From contig JACGWO010000002.1 of NCBI GenBank assembly GCA_034509735.1, positions 22,367,636 to 22,431,635 on the forward strand: DNA of 64,000 nucleotides, read 5' to 3'. A program made the translations under genes and the position numbers. Every line of letters begins with the position of its first letter. Within the stretch, counting starts at the first letter, position 1. The DNA is from Sesamum alatum. Lineage: Eukaryota; Streptophyta; Magnoliopsida; Lamiales; Pedaliaceae. This document shows, in pieces, positions 1 through 11,490 of this stretch. The notes beneath the pieces are model-generated. The model saw only the letters and a program-made list of their open reading frames with translations. It was not told the origin of the DNA and searched no databases.

Positions 1-369
1 TCGGTCCAACCAAATGTCACTCCTGCTAACCATCTCTCTGAGCAGATGGTAGCGTCTAAGAATATGCTTGGATCGTGATGAGATCTCGATTCCTTTGCTA
101 GCACTATCGCCCTGTTGTTATCGCTGAAGATAACTATAGGCTTAGCAATGCTAGGCACTACATCCAACCCTTACATGTAGCTCATCAACCAAACCGTCTC
201 CTTAGCAGCTTCCGAAGCTGCTGTGTATTCAGACTCTGTGGTGGAGTCCGCTGTGGTAGTCTGCTAGAAGCTCTTCCAAGCAACCACGCCACCATTTAGT
301 CTGAACACAAAACCCAAACTGAGACTTGGCATCATCGTCATCCGACTGGAAGCTAGCGTCACTATAGCC
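1..369 (-). pseudogene. RNase H fragment of the outermost copia copy
   Basis: C-terminal pol remnant of a copia element that continues to the left of the window. In the minus frames it resembles the RNase H of the copy at 20333 (segments such as FVFRLNGGVVAWKS near 290-330). It carries the one-base deletion (TTGGATCGTGATGAG, near 70-90) that recurs in four other copies and throws the C-terminal RNase H out of frame. It lacks the two further indels present in those four, so it looks like an earlier branch of the defective lineage. It stops exactly where the LTR at 370 begins, so element A1 inserted here. The predicted target duplication is TAGCC (365-369); the partner copy was not found in the window. 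Confidence 0.85.
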
Positions 370-2378
370 TGAAGGACAAGCGGATCCGCCCGGGAGCGCG
401 AGCGGAAGCGAGAAAGCGAGAAAATAGTGCGTAAATTTAAATCTAATTTAAATAAAAGAATTCCAAGATGTAGGGTGCTCAACCGGGCGTTCGATGTAGC
501 ATGTGTAAATATTAGAAATATATATTTAAACACATAGGGCATAGATGTATATTAAATCAATCAAAGCGTAGTAAAACCGTTACCTTTGATTGTTTAGCGT
601 ATGCTCCCGGCTAGTAACGTTGTTCCCTCTCCGGAATGCTCATGAAATCCAAACGTATGGATTCTCCAAAGGTGATTCACACCACACCGGAAGAAACACA
701 CATTCTTCTTGCTAGAAAAGAACGGGTTTAAGAAGTAACCGGTTTAAGAGAAGAACACTATGAGTTAGTGTTCTCTTAAACTTACTTTGTTCTTCTTCTT
801 GATTCAAAATCAAGTGAAGAACACAAGTGTAGGAGAGGGAGAGAGGGCCGAGAGTTGAGAGAGAGGAATAATGAATCACTTATGCTTGGTGTTGTATATT
901 CTAATATATATACATAATTAATGTGATTATTGGAATGTGTCTAGGTTCATCCAAGGATTTCTAGATTCATTCCAATCAACCACCATCAATTCTTCAATCA
1001 AGCCTACCAAAATTTATGGTATGATCAAATCATACCAAAAGGGAAGAGCTTGATTGGAGTTGATTTGTCTCTTTCCAAAAGAGATAAGTCAACATACTAC
1101 CTAGCATGAAACATAGCTGATTTTGCTTCCTCCAAGGGAGCATGTAGTCCATGTTTAATTAAGGGAAGAAGTCCAACTTCTTCCTATTCCAAAATAGGAA
1201 TTATTTCTCCTCCCGGGTATAATTTAACGGGCCGGGTTTTATCGTAATCCAATTACGACGAATCCAACATTAAATCCAATTTAATGTCCATTTAAATTAT
1301 TCTCGTTGATCTTTTAATCCAATTAAAAGATCCAACGTCTCAACGTCTCAACTTTCCATATTTAATCGAAAATACAATTTACCGATTAAATGAAAGCCCG
1401 ATACAATATCGGCCCGTCCATTCAATGGAATTTCTCTTAAATAGTCCAATTACTTATTTTATCCTTCGAGATTGACTCCAAATCAATCTCTCAACCTCCT
1501 CGGTGATTTGTGTGTGACCCTTTAGGTTCACCCTCAGCTAGACTTGGGCTCGTGTCCCACAGGGGCCCGTTACCATGGGTGGCCGTCTAGCAACGGTCCA
1601 TGGCACTAGAGACTAGGTGAATTGGCGTGAACATTTAGGCGCCGATTCCATACGAGTACGATCCTTCCGTCTACCGTCTCCCGGCCTTAGTCTAGGGTAT
1701 GGAATTGGGCGTCGGTTCCCATCCTTGACTAGGCATCTATGCTTAATACTCGAGACCACGTATGCTTCATTGCGTCAACACAGGAAACCATTCCCTGTTC
1801 GACCAACCACTATGGCCACAGCTTCAAACATCATGAACGTGTCTCCGAATGCATAGGAGATACCTCTGTCACATACTGACAGGGGATAGATCTTCTTCTT
1901 GGAATCCACCGTCCTCGCTATACATTCCGACTGCACTGGACAAGGCTTATGATAATCATCTTACAGAATGATTACCTCTTGCCAGATCCAAGATACAGCC
2001 ATCATGTTCACGCGACTGCCATGATTCCTCAAGTCTGAGGATTACTCCCGTACTATCGGAACCAGGGAAAACCAATCAAACCGACCAAGCCTCCAAGGCT
2101 TTCATATGATGATCCCCGCGAGTCAGTTCAGTCGGCTCGACCCCAGTCGACCAACCCATCAAGAACGTGTAGGCGTCCCACGCCTGTCGCCGATGAAACA
2201 CGACACTCATCCAATGAACACGACTCTTGACGCAAGTCTCAATAGGACTCTCGATGCCCTGTCTCGAGGTCCTCGACTTGGAACGTTTCAGATCCAACTC
2301 TTAATCAGTTGGTTTCATGACCACCATCCAATGCGTGGCCCAACTGCATGAGTTGTTATCTATGGTTTGTGGGCTTTG
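370..2378 (-). repeat. 3' LTR of A1, first part
   Basis: Starts TGAAGGACAAGCGGATCC and matches the other family A LTRs throughout, with more scattered substitutions than most (for example a degraded U5 hairpin near 470). It breaks off at GTGGGCTTTG, where A2 is inserted; the last 175 bp resume at 20126. Total LTR length is about 2184 bp. It contains no protein gene; short ORFs on either strand are incidental. Confidence 0.92.
2374..2378. repeat. Target-site duplication CTTTG (A2), left copy
   Basis: The five bases CTTTG precede the A2 LTR at 2379 and follow its other end at 20121-20125. Joining the flanks restores the family A LTR sequence GTGGGCTTTGTTGCG, which proves an integrase-type insertion. 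Confidence 0.95.
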
Positions 2379-2469
2379 TGAAGGACAAGCGGATCCGCCC
2401 GGGAGCGCGAGCGGAAGCGAGAAAAGCGAGAAATTGCGTAAATTTAAATCAAATTCAAAATACGCGAAT

Positions 2470-2490
2470 CCCAAGGGGTGTACCCTTGGG
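2470..2490 (-). other. U5 hairpin, family A form
   Basis: Arms CCCAAGGG and CCCTTGGG pair over 8 bp around the loop GTGTA (+ strand). It lies about 90 bp from the PBS-side end of the LTR. The same position in families B and C carries different but still perfectly paired arms (36832-36856, 57639-57659). Confidence 0.85.
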
Positions 2491-3571
2491 TGCTCAACCG
2501 GGCATTCGATGTAGCATGTGTAAATATTAAAACATATATTTAAACACATAGGGCATAGCTATACAAATGAAATCAATCAAAGCGTAATAAACCGTTACCT
2601 TTGATTGTTTAGCGTATGCTCCCGGCTACTAGCGTTGTTCCTTCTCCGGAATGCTCACGAAATCCAATCGTATGGATTCTCCAAAGGTGATCCACACCAC
2701 ACCGGAAGAAACACACGTTCTTCTTGCTAGAAAAGAACGGGTTTAGGAAGGAATCGGTTTAAGAGAAGAACACTTTGTTCTTGTTCTTTATTCAAAATCA
2801 AGTGAAGAACACAAGTGTAAGAGAGGGAGGGAGCACGAAATTTTGAGAGAGAGGAGAGGATTTTTGTCTTCACTTTTTCCTAGAAAAAGATGAATAATGA
2901 ATCACTTATGCTTGGTGTTGTATATTCTAATATATATACATAATTAATGTGATTATTGAAATGTGTCTAGGTTCATCCAAGGATGTCTAGATTCATTCCA
3001 ATCAATCACCATCAATTCTTCAATAAAGCCTACCAAAATTTATGGTATGATCAAATCATACCAAAAGGGAAGAGCTTGATTGGAGTTGATTTGTCTCTTT
3101 CCAAAAGAGACAAGTCAACATACCACCTAGCATGAAACATGGCTGATTTTGCTTCCTCCAAGGGAGCATGTCGGCCATATTTAATTAAGGGAAGAAGTCC
3201 AACTTCTTCCTATTCCAAATTAGGAATTATTTCTCCTCTCGGGTATAATTTAACGGACCGGGTTTTATCGTAATCCAATTACGACGAACCCAATATTAAA
3301 TCCAATTTAATGTCCACTTAAATTATTCCCGTTGATCTTTTAATCCAATTAAAAGATCCAACGTCTCAACATCTCAACTTTCCATATATAATCGAAAATC
3401 CAATTTACCGATTAAATGAAAGCCCGATACAATATCGTCCCGTCCATCCAATGGACTTTCCCTTAAGTAATCCAATTACTTATTTTATCCTTCGAGATTG
3501 ACTCCAAGTCGATCTCTCAACCTTCTCGGTGATTTGTGTGTGACCCTTTAGGTTCACCCTCACCTAGACTT

Positions 3572-3594
3572 GGGCCCGTGTCCCACAAGGGCCC
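3572..3594 (-). other. Variable-stem LTR hairpin, family A form
   Basis: GGGCCC-GTG, loop TCC, CAC-AA-GGGCCC: nine base pairs with an AA bulge. It lies between the conserved words GACTTGG and CCGTTACCATGGG. Families B and C have unrelated stem sequences in the same slot. Confidence 0.8.
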
Positions 3595-3799
3595 GTTACC
3601 ATGGGTGGCCGTCTAGCAACGGTCGATGGCACTAGAGACTAGGTGAATTGGCGTGAACATTTAGGCGCCGATTCCGTACAGGTACGATCCTTCCATCTAC
3701 CGTCTCCCGGCCTTAGTCTAGGGTACGGAATTAGGCGTCGGTTCCCATCCTTGACTAGGCATCTATGCTTAATACTCGAGACCACGTATGCTTCATTGT

Positions 3800-3908
3800 G
3801 TCGACACAGGAAACCATTCCCTGTTCGACCAACCACTGTGGCCACAGCTTCAAACAGCATGAACGTGTCTCCGAGTGCATAGGAGATACCTCTGTCACAT
3901 ACTGACAG
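3800..3908 (-). other. Hairpin cluster in conserved LTR core
   Basis: Three small paired elements in a row: GTCGA(c)ACAGG with CCTGTTCGAC (3800-3829), the 12-bp palindrome CTGTGGCCACAG (3836-3847), and CTGTC with GACAG (3892-3908). Families B and C have paired counterparts at each position with changed bases. Confidence 0.7.
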
Positions 3909-4579
3909 GGGACGGATCCTCTTCTTGGAATCCACCGTCCTCGCTACTCATTCTGACTGCACTGGACAAGGCTTATGATAATCATCTTACAGAATGATTA
4001 CCTCTCGCCAGATCCAAGATACAGCCGTCCTGTGCACGCGACTACCATGATCCCTCAAGTCTGACGATTACTCCCGTACTATCGGAACCGGGGAAAACCA
4101 ATCATACCGACCAAGCCTCCAAGGCTTCCATATGATGATCCCCGCGAGTTAGTCCAGTCGGCTCGACCCCAGTCGACCAACCCATCAAGATCGTGTAGGC
4201 GTCCCACGCCTGTCGCCGATGAAACACGGCACTCATCTAATGAACACGACTCTTGACGCAAGTCTCAATAGGACTCTCGATGCCCTGTCTCGAGGTCCTC
4301 GACTTGGAACGTTTCAGACCCAACTCTTAATCAGTTGGTTTCATAACCACCATCCAATGCGTGGCCCAACTGCACGAGTTGTTATCCATGGTCTGTGGGC
4401 TTTGTTGCGATATAAGTTAAACACCATTTTAACAAGTGTAAGATGAGCGCAACAAAGAAGGTACCATTGGTGACGAACACTCATCTTATTCATCACATAA
4501 TAATATTACATTCACATCAAGTTGTCGGATAGGTTACAAATTGCCAAACCTATTGGCTTTCTGGTCACCTATTCCAACA

Positions 4580-4594
4580 ATCTCCCACTTGACC
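4580..4594 (-). promoter_or_regulatory. Polypurine tract of A2
   Basis: Minus strand reads GGTCAAGTGGGAGAT immediately before the 3' LTR start TGTTAGAATAGG. It is the expected plus-strand DNA priming site. Confidence 0.9.
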
Positions 4595-5478
4595 TAAAGC
4601 CAATCACCCATTGACCTCGAACCTCTTATTCAGATGGTGATTATGGGCAACTTGCGACATGGGCTTAGCAAGTGGATCTGCTATGTTTTCTGCGGAGCTG
4701 ACTCCGTCCAACCGAACGTCAGTCCTGCTATCCATCTCTCTAAGTAGATGGTAGGGTCTAAGAATATGCTTGGATCGTGATGAGATCTCGGTTCCTTTGC
4801 TAGCGCTATCGCCCCGTTGTTATCATGAAAGATAATTACAGGCTTAGCAATGCTAGGTACTACATCCAACCCTTGGATGTAGCTCATCAACCAAACCACT
4901 CCTTAGCAGCTTCCAAAGCCGCTATGTATTCAAAACTCTATGGTGGAGTCCGTCGTGGTAGCCTATTTGGAACTCTTCCAAGTAACCACGCCACCATTTA
5001 GTCTAAATACAAAACCATACTGAGACTTGGCATCATCGTCATTCGACTGGAAGCTAGCGTCGCTATAGCCTTTTAAGCTCCTCATCAGTCTTATGAGACT
5101 GCTTCTTGGATATCTTAATTCCATGCCTCATAGGAAGGAATCCTCGTTTTGAGTTCTCCATCTTGAATCTCTTCAAGACTTTCTCAATGTACGAGGACTG
5201 GGCCATTCCTAACATCCTTCTAGATCTATCCCTGTAGATCTTGATGCCAAGGATGTAGGATTCCTCGCCCATATCCTTCATGGAGAATGGCATTGACAGC
5301 CAAGCTTTAGTGGTACCCAACATCTTAGCATCATTCCCAATGAGCAAGATGTCATCCACGTAAAGCACCAGAAACGCAACTGAGCTCCCACTAATCTTCT
5401 TGTATACACAAGGATCGGACTCGTTCTTGATGAAATCATATCCCCGTATGACTTCATCAAAACGTATGTTCCAGCTTC
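4595..5478 (-). pseudogene. A2 RNase H and RT C-terminal remnant
   Basis: RNase H (about 4640-5060) is broken by three shared indels, including the TTGGATCGTGATGAG deletion; one frame reads KPVIIFHDNNGAIALAKE. About 240 bp between RNase H and RT are missing, joined at a CCTT microhomology near 5070. RT from 5063 to about 5390 retains the catalytic MLYVDDILLIGND motif and the KVLKRFKMENSKRGF segment. The RT N-terminal part is removed by a 340-bp deletion joined at CGGG near 5475. The deleted part includes the DVKTAFLNG motif with the first catalytic Asp, so no active enzyme is possible. The identical junction is in A4. Confidence 0.85.
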
Positions 5479-6569
5479 GGGTTTAACCCCTTTTGGTGGA
5501 TCTGCTAGGGTCCAAACCTTGTTTGTACCCATCGAGTCCATCTCGGATTTCATGGCCTCAAGCCACTTGTCCGAATCGATGTCCGACATCGCTTCTCCGT
5601 ACGTCTTTGGATCATTATCCAACTGACTGGTCAGGCCCAGAAATCCATATCTATCAGGTGTTTGGGATACTCTGGCCGACCTACGGAGGACTGGAACAAT
5701 ATCAGTGGGAACTTCAGGCTCAGATGTCACTGCCCCCTCTTGGGGTTCCTCACTTGATTCCTCAAGGAGCACCTCATCGCGTCGACTATCCGATGGAAAA
5801 CCTTTTTCCAAGAACACTGCGTTTCGCGAGACAAAAACCTTTTGCTCGGAGGGATCATAGAAATAATACCCCGCAGTTTCTTACGGATAGCCGATGAACC
5901 TGCATAAACTAGACCTCGAGTCCAGTTTATCTCCCACTAATCTCTTGACATATGCGGGGCAACCCCACACTTTCAAGTATTTGTAGGAGGCAGGCTTGCC
6001 ATGCCATATCTCATATGGTGTCTGGGATACAGTTTTAGATGGCGCCAAGTTCAAAACTTTGGCCGCCGTCTCAAGAGCGTATCCCCAGAAGGAAAGGGGT
6101 AGTTCGGTAAAACTCATCATGGATCGGACCATGTCCAACAAGGTCCGATTCCTCCTTTCAGACACACCATTAAGCTGCGGTGTTCCAAGAGGGGTCCACT
6201 GAGAGAGAATCCCATTCTCTTTTAGATAATCAGTAAACTCACCACTCAAATACTCTCCACCTCGGTCCGACCGAAGGGCTTTGATCTTTCGATCGGTTTG
6301 GTTCTCTACTTCAAGTCTGTATTCTTTAAACCTTCCAAAGGCTTCAGACTTGTACCTCATCAGGTAAACATAAACATACCGTGAGTGATCATCGGTAAAG
6401 GTTATGAAGTACGAGTACCCACCTCTAGCCTGAGTATTTAGTGGACCACAGACATCTGTATGGATCAAATCCAACAGACCACTGGCTAGCGTACTTTGTC
6501 CAACAAAGGGTTTCTTGGTCATCTTTCCCTTTAGACAGGATTCGCAGGTCGGTAGGTTGTCCAAATCGT
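5479..6569 (-). pseudogene. A2 integrase and IN-RT linker
   Basis: Integrase would join element cDNA to host DNA. The frame 5881-6564 begins after the HHCC histidines and shows CESC, then HTDVCGPL (first catalytic Asp), RSDRGGEYLS (second) and LNGVSERRN (Glu, with 35-residue spacing), so the catalytic triad is intact. The stretch 5479-5880 is the acidic linker (EESSEEPQEG, then the VPVLRRSARVSQTPDRYGFLG motif) leading to RT, in a different frame because of a stop near 5881. A one-base deletion near 6570 separates it from the upstream gag-PR frame. Likely non-functional as read. Confidence 0.85.
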
Positions 6570-7747
6570 CTATTCTAGACTCTTTGAGTCCACCAACCTT
6601 CTTATCCTATCTTTAGAGATATGACCTAACCTCGCATGCCATATCTGTGCGTTATTATGATCATCACGTTTTCGTTTGTGTTTTGCAGTCATAATCCAAT
6701 TAGACTGTTGAAGTTTGTACAGACCGTTGACCAATGTACCAAGCAACTGAGAAATACCATCTTGGATAATGAAAAAACCGTTTTTATTGATGGTAAATTC
6801 ATATCCCTCCTTATCAAGGACCGGGATGGAAACAATGTTTTTAATCATGCTAGGTACATAGAAACAGTCGTTCACAACAATCCTAACATGACTTCTAATG
6901 GCTAACTCTAGTGATCCTACGGCCTCCGCAGCAACGGCCTTGCCATCGCCTAGCCTCAGGATCATCTCATCCTTGGTTAGCCTTCTACTTCTTTGCAGTG
7001 CCTGCAGATCACTGCAGATGTGAGCACCACACCCGGTATCCAATGCCCATGAAGCAGAATTAGTAATCATATTAACTTCAACCACAAACACACCTGGGTT
7101 GGAGAGGAGTTGTGGGCACTCCCTCTTCCAATGCCCTTTCCCTTGGCAATGCATGCAGACATCATTTGCCTTGAACCGCTGAGAACCACGGGCCTTCCCT
7201 TTCCCTTTGCTCGGTCCAACCGGAGCAACAGGGACGCCCGGAGCGTGAGCAGGGGCCACAACCGTCTTCCCTTTGCCCTTCTTCCTCTTCCAGTGTCCGG
7301 CCCTCTTGCCATTCGCCTTGGAGGTCGAAGCCTCTCCTATCAATACCGCCGCCGCCGACTTGCGGGTCGTTCCCTCGTATTGGACCAGCATGTTGATCAA
7401 CTCATGAATAGACTTCTCAAGTCCGTTCATGTTGTAGTTTACAACAAACGGGTCATAGGATGGAGGAAGCGACTGGAGGATCACGTCAATGTACGTGTCA
7501 TTGTTAAGCCCAGCTTTAAGGTCCCCGAGTTTCTCCACTAGGGAGAGCATCTTGACCCCATGACTCTGTACAGACGCTCCTTCAGCAAGCTTGGTGCCAA
7601 AGAATGCTTTTGTGGCGGCATATCTAATATGCCTATCCGGAACCGCATAAACCTCGTTCATGCGGAGCATTATGGCGGAGATGTTGTCCAGCCTCTCATA
7701 CTGCTTCTGGATGTCGTTGGACATCGAAGCCAGTATGACACTGCGTA
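6570..7747 (-). pseudogene. A2 gag-protease frame lacking its N terminus
   Basis: An open frame of about 390 codons. It begins at RSVILASMSNDIQKQYERL, so the first ~75 gag residues (MSKNPLT...) are missing. In order it contains the copia gag domain, a basic linker (KRKKGKGKTVV), a complete CCHC zinc knuckle CMHCQGKGHWKREC, the protease motif LDTGCGAHICSDL, and the GAG-pre-integrase domain with HARLGHISKDRIRRLV. It ends at a frameshift (one T lost in TCTATTCTAGAC). The frame extends by chance about 15 codons into the C LTR at its 5' end, so the first Met there is not a gag start. It is the longest undamaged gag-PR body after A6. Confidence 0.88.
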
Positions 7748-7750
7748 TCT

Positions 7751-9425
7751 TGACACACGATCCACCCACGTATCTTGCACGTCGTGCTAGCAACGAACAA
7801 GTATTATTTTTGGAGTGGACGAATCAATAACTCGTTATCAATTAACGGTATTGGTTCGTCTAAGTTCTTGATGTTCCAAGAACAAAAAGAACTAAGAAAA
7901 AATATTTTCTTGCTAGAGAAAGAGAGAGGGGGCGGACGAGAGGTAGGAGAGGGAGAGTGTGTGTTTTTCAAGAATCATCATCCCTTAAATGTTGGAAGCT
8001 AGGGGTTTATATAGAGGAAGAGTTTAATCCTATTTAAACTCAAACTCCAAGTAACCTAATTTGACTAGGATTTTGACCTAGTCAAAGTCCTAGTCAAACT
8101 AGTGTTTGACCTAGTCAAACGAATCCTAGCCTTCCATCTCCCCTTTCCATCTCGACCGTTGATTTTAATTTAATGGAATATTTAAATCCTATTAAATATT
8201 CCAAAAGGCTAAATAAATATAATATAACAAATTAATATTATAATTTATTCTTAAGCCTATTAAATCAACCCTTTTAATAAATCCTATTTATTAATTTAAT
8301 TCCTTTTATCAAATAGAAGGAATTAATTTCTCCAAGAAAATATAGGACCCGATTAAATCTAATTTAATCATTCCTTTACTCCAATATTTAATTCCAAATT
8401 AAATACTAAGTGTGTGTGGATAGTGTGTGACTCTTTAGGTTCACCATTCAGCTAGACTTGGTCGGATTCCTAGAATCCGTCCGTTACCATGGGTGGCCAT
8501 CTAGTAACGGTCCATGGCACTAGAGACTAGGTGAAATATTCGGGGATGAACATTTAGGTTCTAACAGTACACTTGTCCTTCTGTCTTCGGTCTCATCACT
8601 TAGGGTCTAGGGCACGGAAGATGCAGGTACCCATTTTGGACTTAAGTGTCGGTCTGTCCTTACTAAACGCCGCAAGGGAAACCTTTTCCCTTCTGTTCAG
8701 TCACTGTGGCCACAGATTTTAGGGACAAGACACAGAGCATATATGAGACTCAACTGTCAACACCTTTTGACAGGAGACAGATCCTTTCTTGGAAACTACT
8801 GTCACTTTGTACACCCGAGCTGCACTAGACATGGCTTATGACTACTCAAGAGTATTTTGGCAATTTCTCACCATATCTAAGATACAGACCTGATGCACAG
8901 GTAAACTCAGCAGTTCCTCAAGTCAAAGGACTTGGCCTGTACCGTTGGAACCGGGAATACACGTCATACCTTGCTGACCATACTCAAGGTCCTCCGTAAG
9001 ACGGTTCCCGCGAGTCACCTCAGCCAGCTGCTTCCTAGCACGCTGACCCACTAACACTGCTTAGACGACCTTCGTCACCCGTCGATGAAATACGACAGCA
9101 GATGCTTAGTGCAAGTCTCAAAGGGAATCCCAGTACCCATTTTCGGGATTCCTTGACTAGGAGATTTCCGGACTGATTCGGTAAGACGGATTTCATGGAC
9201 CTACCTCCAAGCGTAGTCCAAGTCCCCGAAATCGTTTCTCAGTCGGTGGGCTTTGTTTGCGTAGTGAACAGAAATGTAAATGCAGATAAGTGAAACTAAA
9301 CAAAGTATTGCCATATGAATTTTCACTTCTTTATTCATACATATTTTATCAAATACCAAAGAATTGTCTAAACATAGGTTACATATTCCTGCCAAAATTG
9401 GCTTACATGGTCACCTATTCTAACA
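7751..9425 (-). repeat. Truncated family C LTR (C1)
   Basis: Matches 57849-59534 of the complete C LTR nearly base for base and has a precise CTATTCTAACA end, but lacks the first ~312 bp (U5 side). The left junction with gag at 7747 carries three extra bases (TCT), as in end-joining repair. The right end abuts IN sequence TGCCATGCC, consistent with insertion into IN with TSD TGCCA, after which the left side was deleted. Conserved hairpins are at 8460-8482, 8754-8773 and 9251-9305. Confidence 0.88.
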
Positions 9426-9814
9426 TGCCATGCCATATCTCATATGGTGTCTGGGATACCCTTTTAGATGGCGCCAAGTTCAAAACTTTGGCCGCCGTCT
9501 CAAGAGCGTATCCCCAGAAGGAAAGGGGTAGTTCGGTAAAACTCATCATGGATCAGACCATGTCCAACAAGGTCCGGGAGGGGTCCACTGAGAGAGAATC
9601 CCATTCTCTTTTAGATAATCAGTAAACTCACCACTCAAATACTCTCCACCTCGGTCCGACCGAAGGGCTTTGATCTTTCGATCGGTTTGGTTCTCTACTT
9701 CAAGTCTGTATTCTTTAAACCTTCCAAAGGCTTCAGACTTGTACCTCATCAGGTAAACATAACCATGCCGTGAGTGATCATCGGTAAAGGTTATGAAGTA
9801 CGAGTACCCACCTC
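9426..9814 (-). pseudogene. Integrase fragment in A2
   Basis: Internal IN piece in the minus frames, including KALRSDRGGEYLSGEF and YLKENGILSQWT. About 40 bp are missing near 9578, between GGTCCG and GGAGGGGTCC, removing the segment around the catalytic Glu. It is fused at 9814/9815 to protease sequence, so the whole pre-integrase domain and HHCC region are gone. It is the host sequence into which the C LTR inserted. Confidence 0.82.
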
Positions 9815-10574
9815 ATGCTAGGTACATAGAAACAGTCGTTCAGTACAATCCTAACATGACTACTAATGGCTAACTCTAGTGATCCTACGGCCTCCGCAGC
9901 AACGGCCTTGCCATCGCCTAGCCTCAGGATCATCTCATCCTTGGTTAGCCTTCTGCTTCTTTGCAGTGCCTACAAATCATTGCAGATGTGAGCACCACAC
10001 CCGGTATCCAATACCCATGAAGCATAATTAGTAATCATATTAACTTCAACCACAAACACACCTGGGTTGGAGAGGAGTTGTGGGCACTCCCTCTTCCAAT
10101 GCCCTTTCCCTTGGCAATGCATGCAGACATCATTTGCCTTGGACCGCTGAGAACCATGAGCCTTCCCTTTCCCTTTGCTCGGTCCAACCGGAGCAACAGG
10201 GATGCCCGGAGCGTGAGCAGGGGCCACAACCGTCTTCATTTTGCCCTTCTTCCTCTTGCAGCGTCCGGCCCTCTTGCCATTCGCCTTGGAGGTCGTAGCC
10301 TCTCCTATCAATACCGCCGGCGCCGACTTGTGGGTCGTTGCCTTGTATTGGACCAGCATGTTGATCAACTCATGAATAGACTTCTCAAGTCCGTTCATGT
10401 TGTAGTTTACAACAGACGGGTCATAGGATGGAGGAAGCGACTGGAGGATCACGTCAATGTACGTGTCATTGTTAAGCCCAGCTTTAAGGTCCTTGAGTTT
10501 CTCCACTAGGGAGAGCATCTTGACCCCATGACTCTGTACAGACGCTCCTTCAGCGAGCTCGGTGCCAAAGAATG
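9815..10574 (-). pseudogene. Protease-gag fragment in A2
   Basis: Reads gag TKAFFGTELAEGASVQ through the zinc knuckle CMHCQGKGHWKREC and the protease motif VLDTGCGAHICNDL, then stops at the IN junction. At its 5' end (10574) it is joined at the shared bases TTGTGG to a second zinc-knuckle copy. Residue DLQALQ at the protease end is reached in a different frame. Confidence 0.82.
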
Positions 10575-10730
10575 CTTTTGTGGGCACTCCCTCTTCCAAT
10601 GCCCTTTCCCTTGGCAATGCATGCAGACATCATTTGCCTTGGACCTCTGAGAACCACGGGCCTTTCCTTTCCCTTTGCTCGGTCCAACCGGAGCAACAGG
10701 GACGCCCGGAGCGTGAGCAGGGGCCACAAC
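10575..10730 (-). pseudogene. Second gag zinc-knuckle segment, left of A3
   Basis: Repeats the zinc-knuckle region (CMHCQGKGHWKREC, APAHAPGVPVAPVG) already present at 10075-10215. It is the 3' continuation of the gag at 16574-17272: removing A3 and one CACAA copy joins GGGGCCACAA to CCGTC exactly as in intact gag. Confidence 0.85.
10726..10730. repeat. Target-site duplication CACAA (A3), left copy
   Basis: CACAA precedes A3 and recurs at 16574-16578 after its right end. The first LTR base is C instead of T (CGAAGGACAAG), which hides the boundary at first sight. Confidence 0.88.
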
Positions 10731-11490
10731 GAAGGACAAGCGGATCCGCCCGGGAGCGCGAGCGGAAGCGAGAAAGCGTGGAAGTGCGTAAATTTAAATC
10801 AAATTCAAAAATACGCGAATCCCAAGGGGTGTACCCTTGGGTGCTCAACCGGGCGTTCGATGTAGGATGTGTAAATATTAAAACATACATTTAAGCACAT
10901 AGGGCATAGATATATAAATGAAATCAATCAAAGCGTAATAAACCGTTACCTTTGATTGTTTAGCGTATGCTCCCGGCTACTTGCGTTGTTCCTTCTCCGG
11001 AATGCTCACGAAATCCAAACGTATGGGTTCTCTAAAGGTGATCCACACCACACCGGAAGAAACACACGTTCTTCTTGCTAGAAAAGAACGGGTTTAGAAG
11101 GAATCGGTTTAAGAGAAGAACACTATGAATTAGTGTTCTCTTAAACTTACTTTGTTCTTCTTCTTGATTCAAAATCAAGTGAAGAACACAAGTGTAAGAG
11201 AGGGAGAGAGCACGAAATTTGAGAGAGAGGAGAGGATTTTTGTCTTCACTTTTTCCTAGAAAAAGATGAATAATGAATCACTTATGCTTGGTGTTGTATA
11301 TTCTAATATATATACATAATTAATGTGATTATTGGAATGTGTCTAGGTTCATCCAAGGATGTCTAGATTCATTCCAATCAATCACCATCAATTCTTCAAT
11401 CAAGCCTACCAAAATTTATGGTATGATCAAATCACACCAAAAGGAAGAGCTTGATTGGAGTTGATTTGTCTCTTTCCAAAAGAGATAAGT
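10731..11490 (-). repeat. Truncated 3' LTR of A3
   Basis: First ~760 bp of a family A LTR (U5-R side), starting with a mutated CGAAGG. It ends in AAAAGAGATAAGT and continues into a short duplicated block and then protease. Confidence 0.9.

Larger units (their letters stand above)
2379..4579 (-). repeat. 3' LTR of A2
   Basis: Complete family A LTR of 2201 bp, from TGAAGG to CCAACA. About 25 bp are missing near 2770, which removes the R-region hairpin found in other copies. The U5 hairpin at 2470-2490 and the core hairpins at 3572-3594 and 3800-3908 are intact. It is followed directly by the polypurine tract, which fixes the element as minus-strand. Confidence 0.95.

Noticed and set aside
3530..3640. 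Possible pol III promoter (GGTTCACC resembling a B box) in the conserved LTR core
   Set aside because: The match to GGTTCGANNCC is poor, no A box lies at the right distance and no terminator pattern was seen.
10078..10509. + strand ORFs of 132-143 codons opposite gag, repeated in four copies
   Set aside because: Antisense of the gag zinc-knuckle and basic linker; they recur only because gag recurs.
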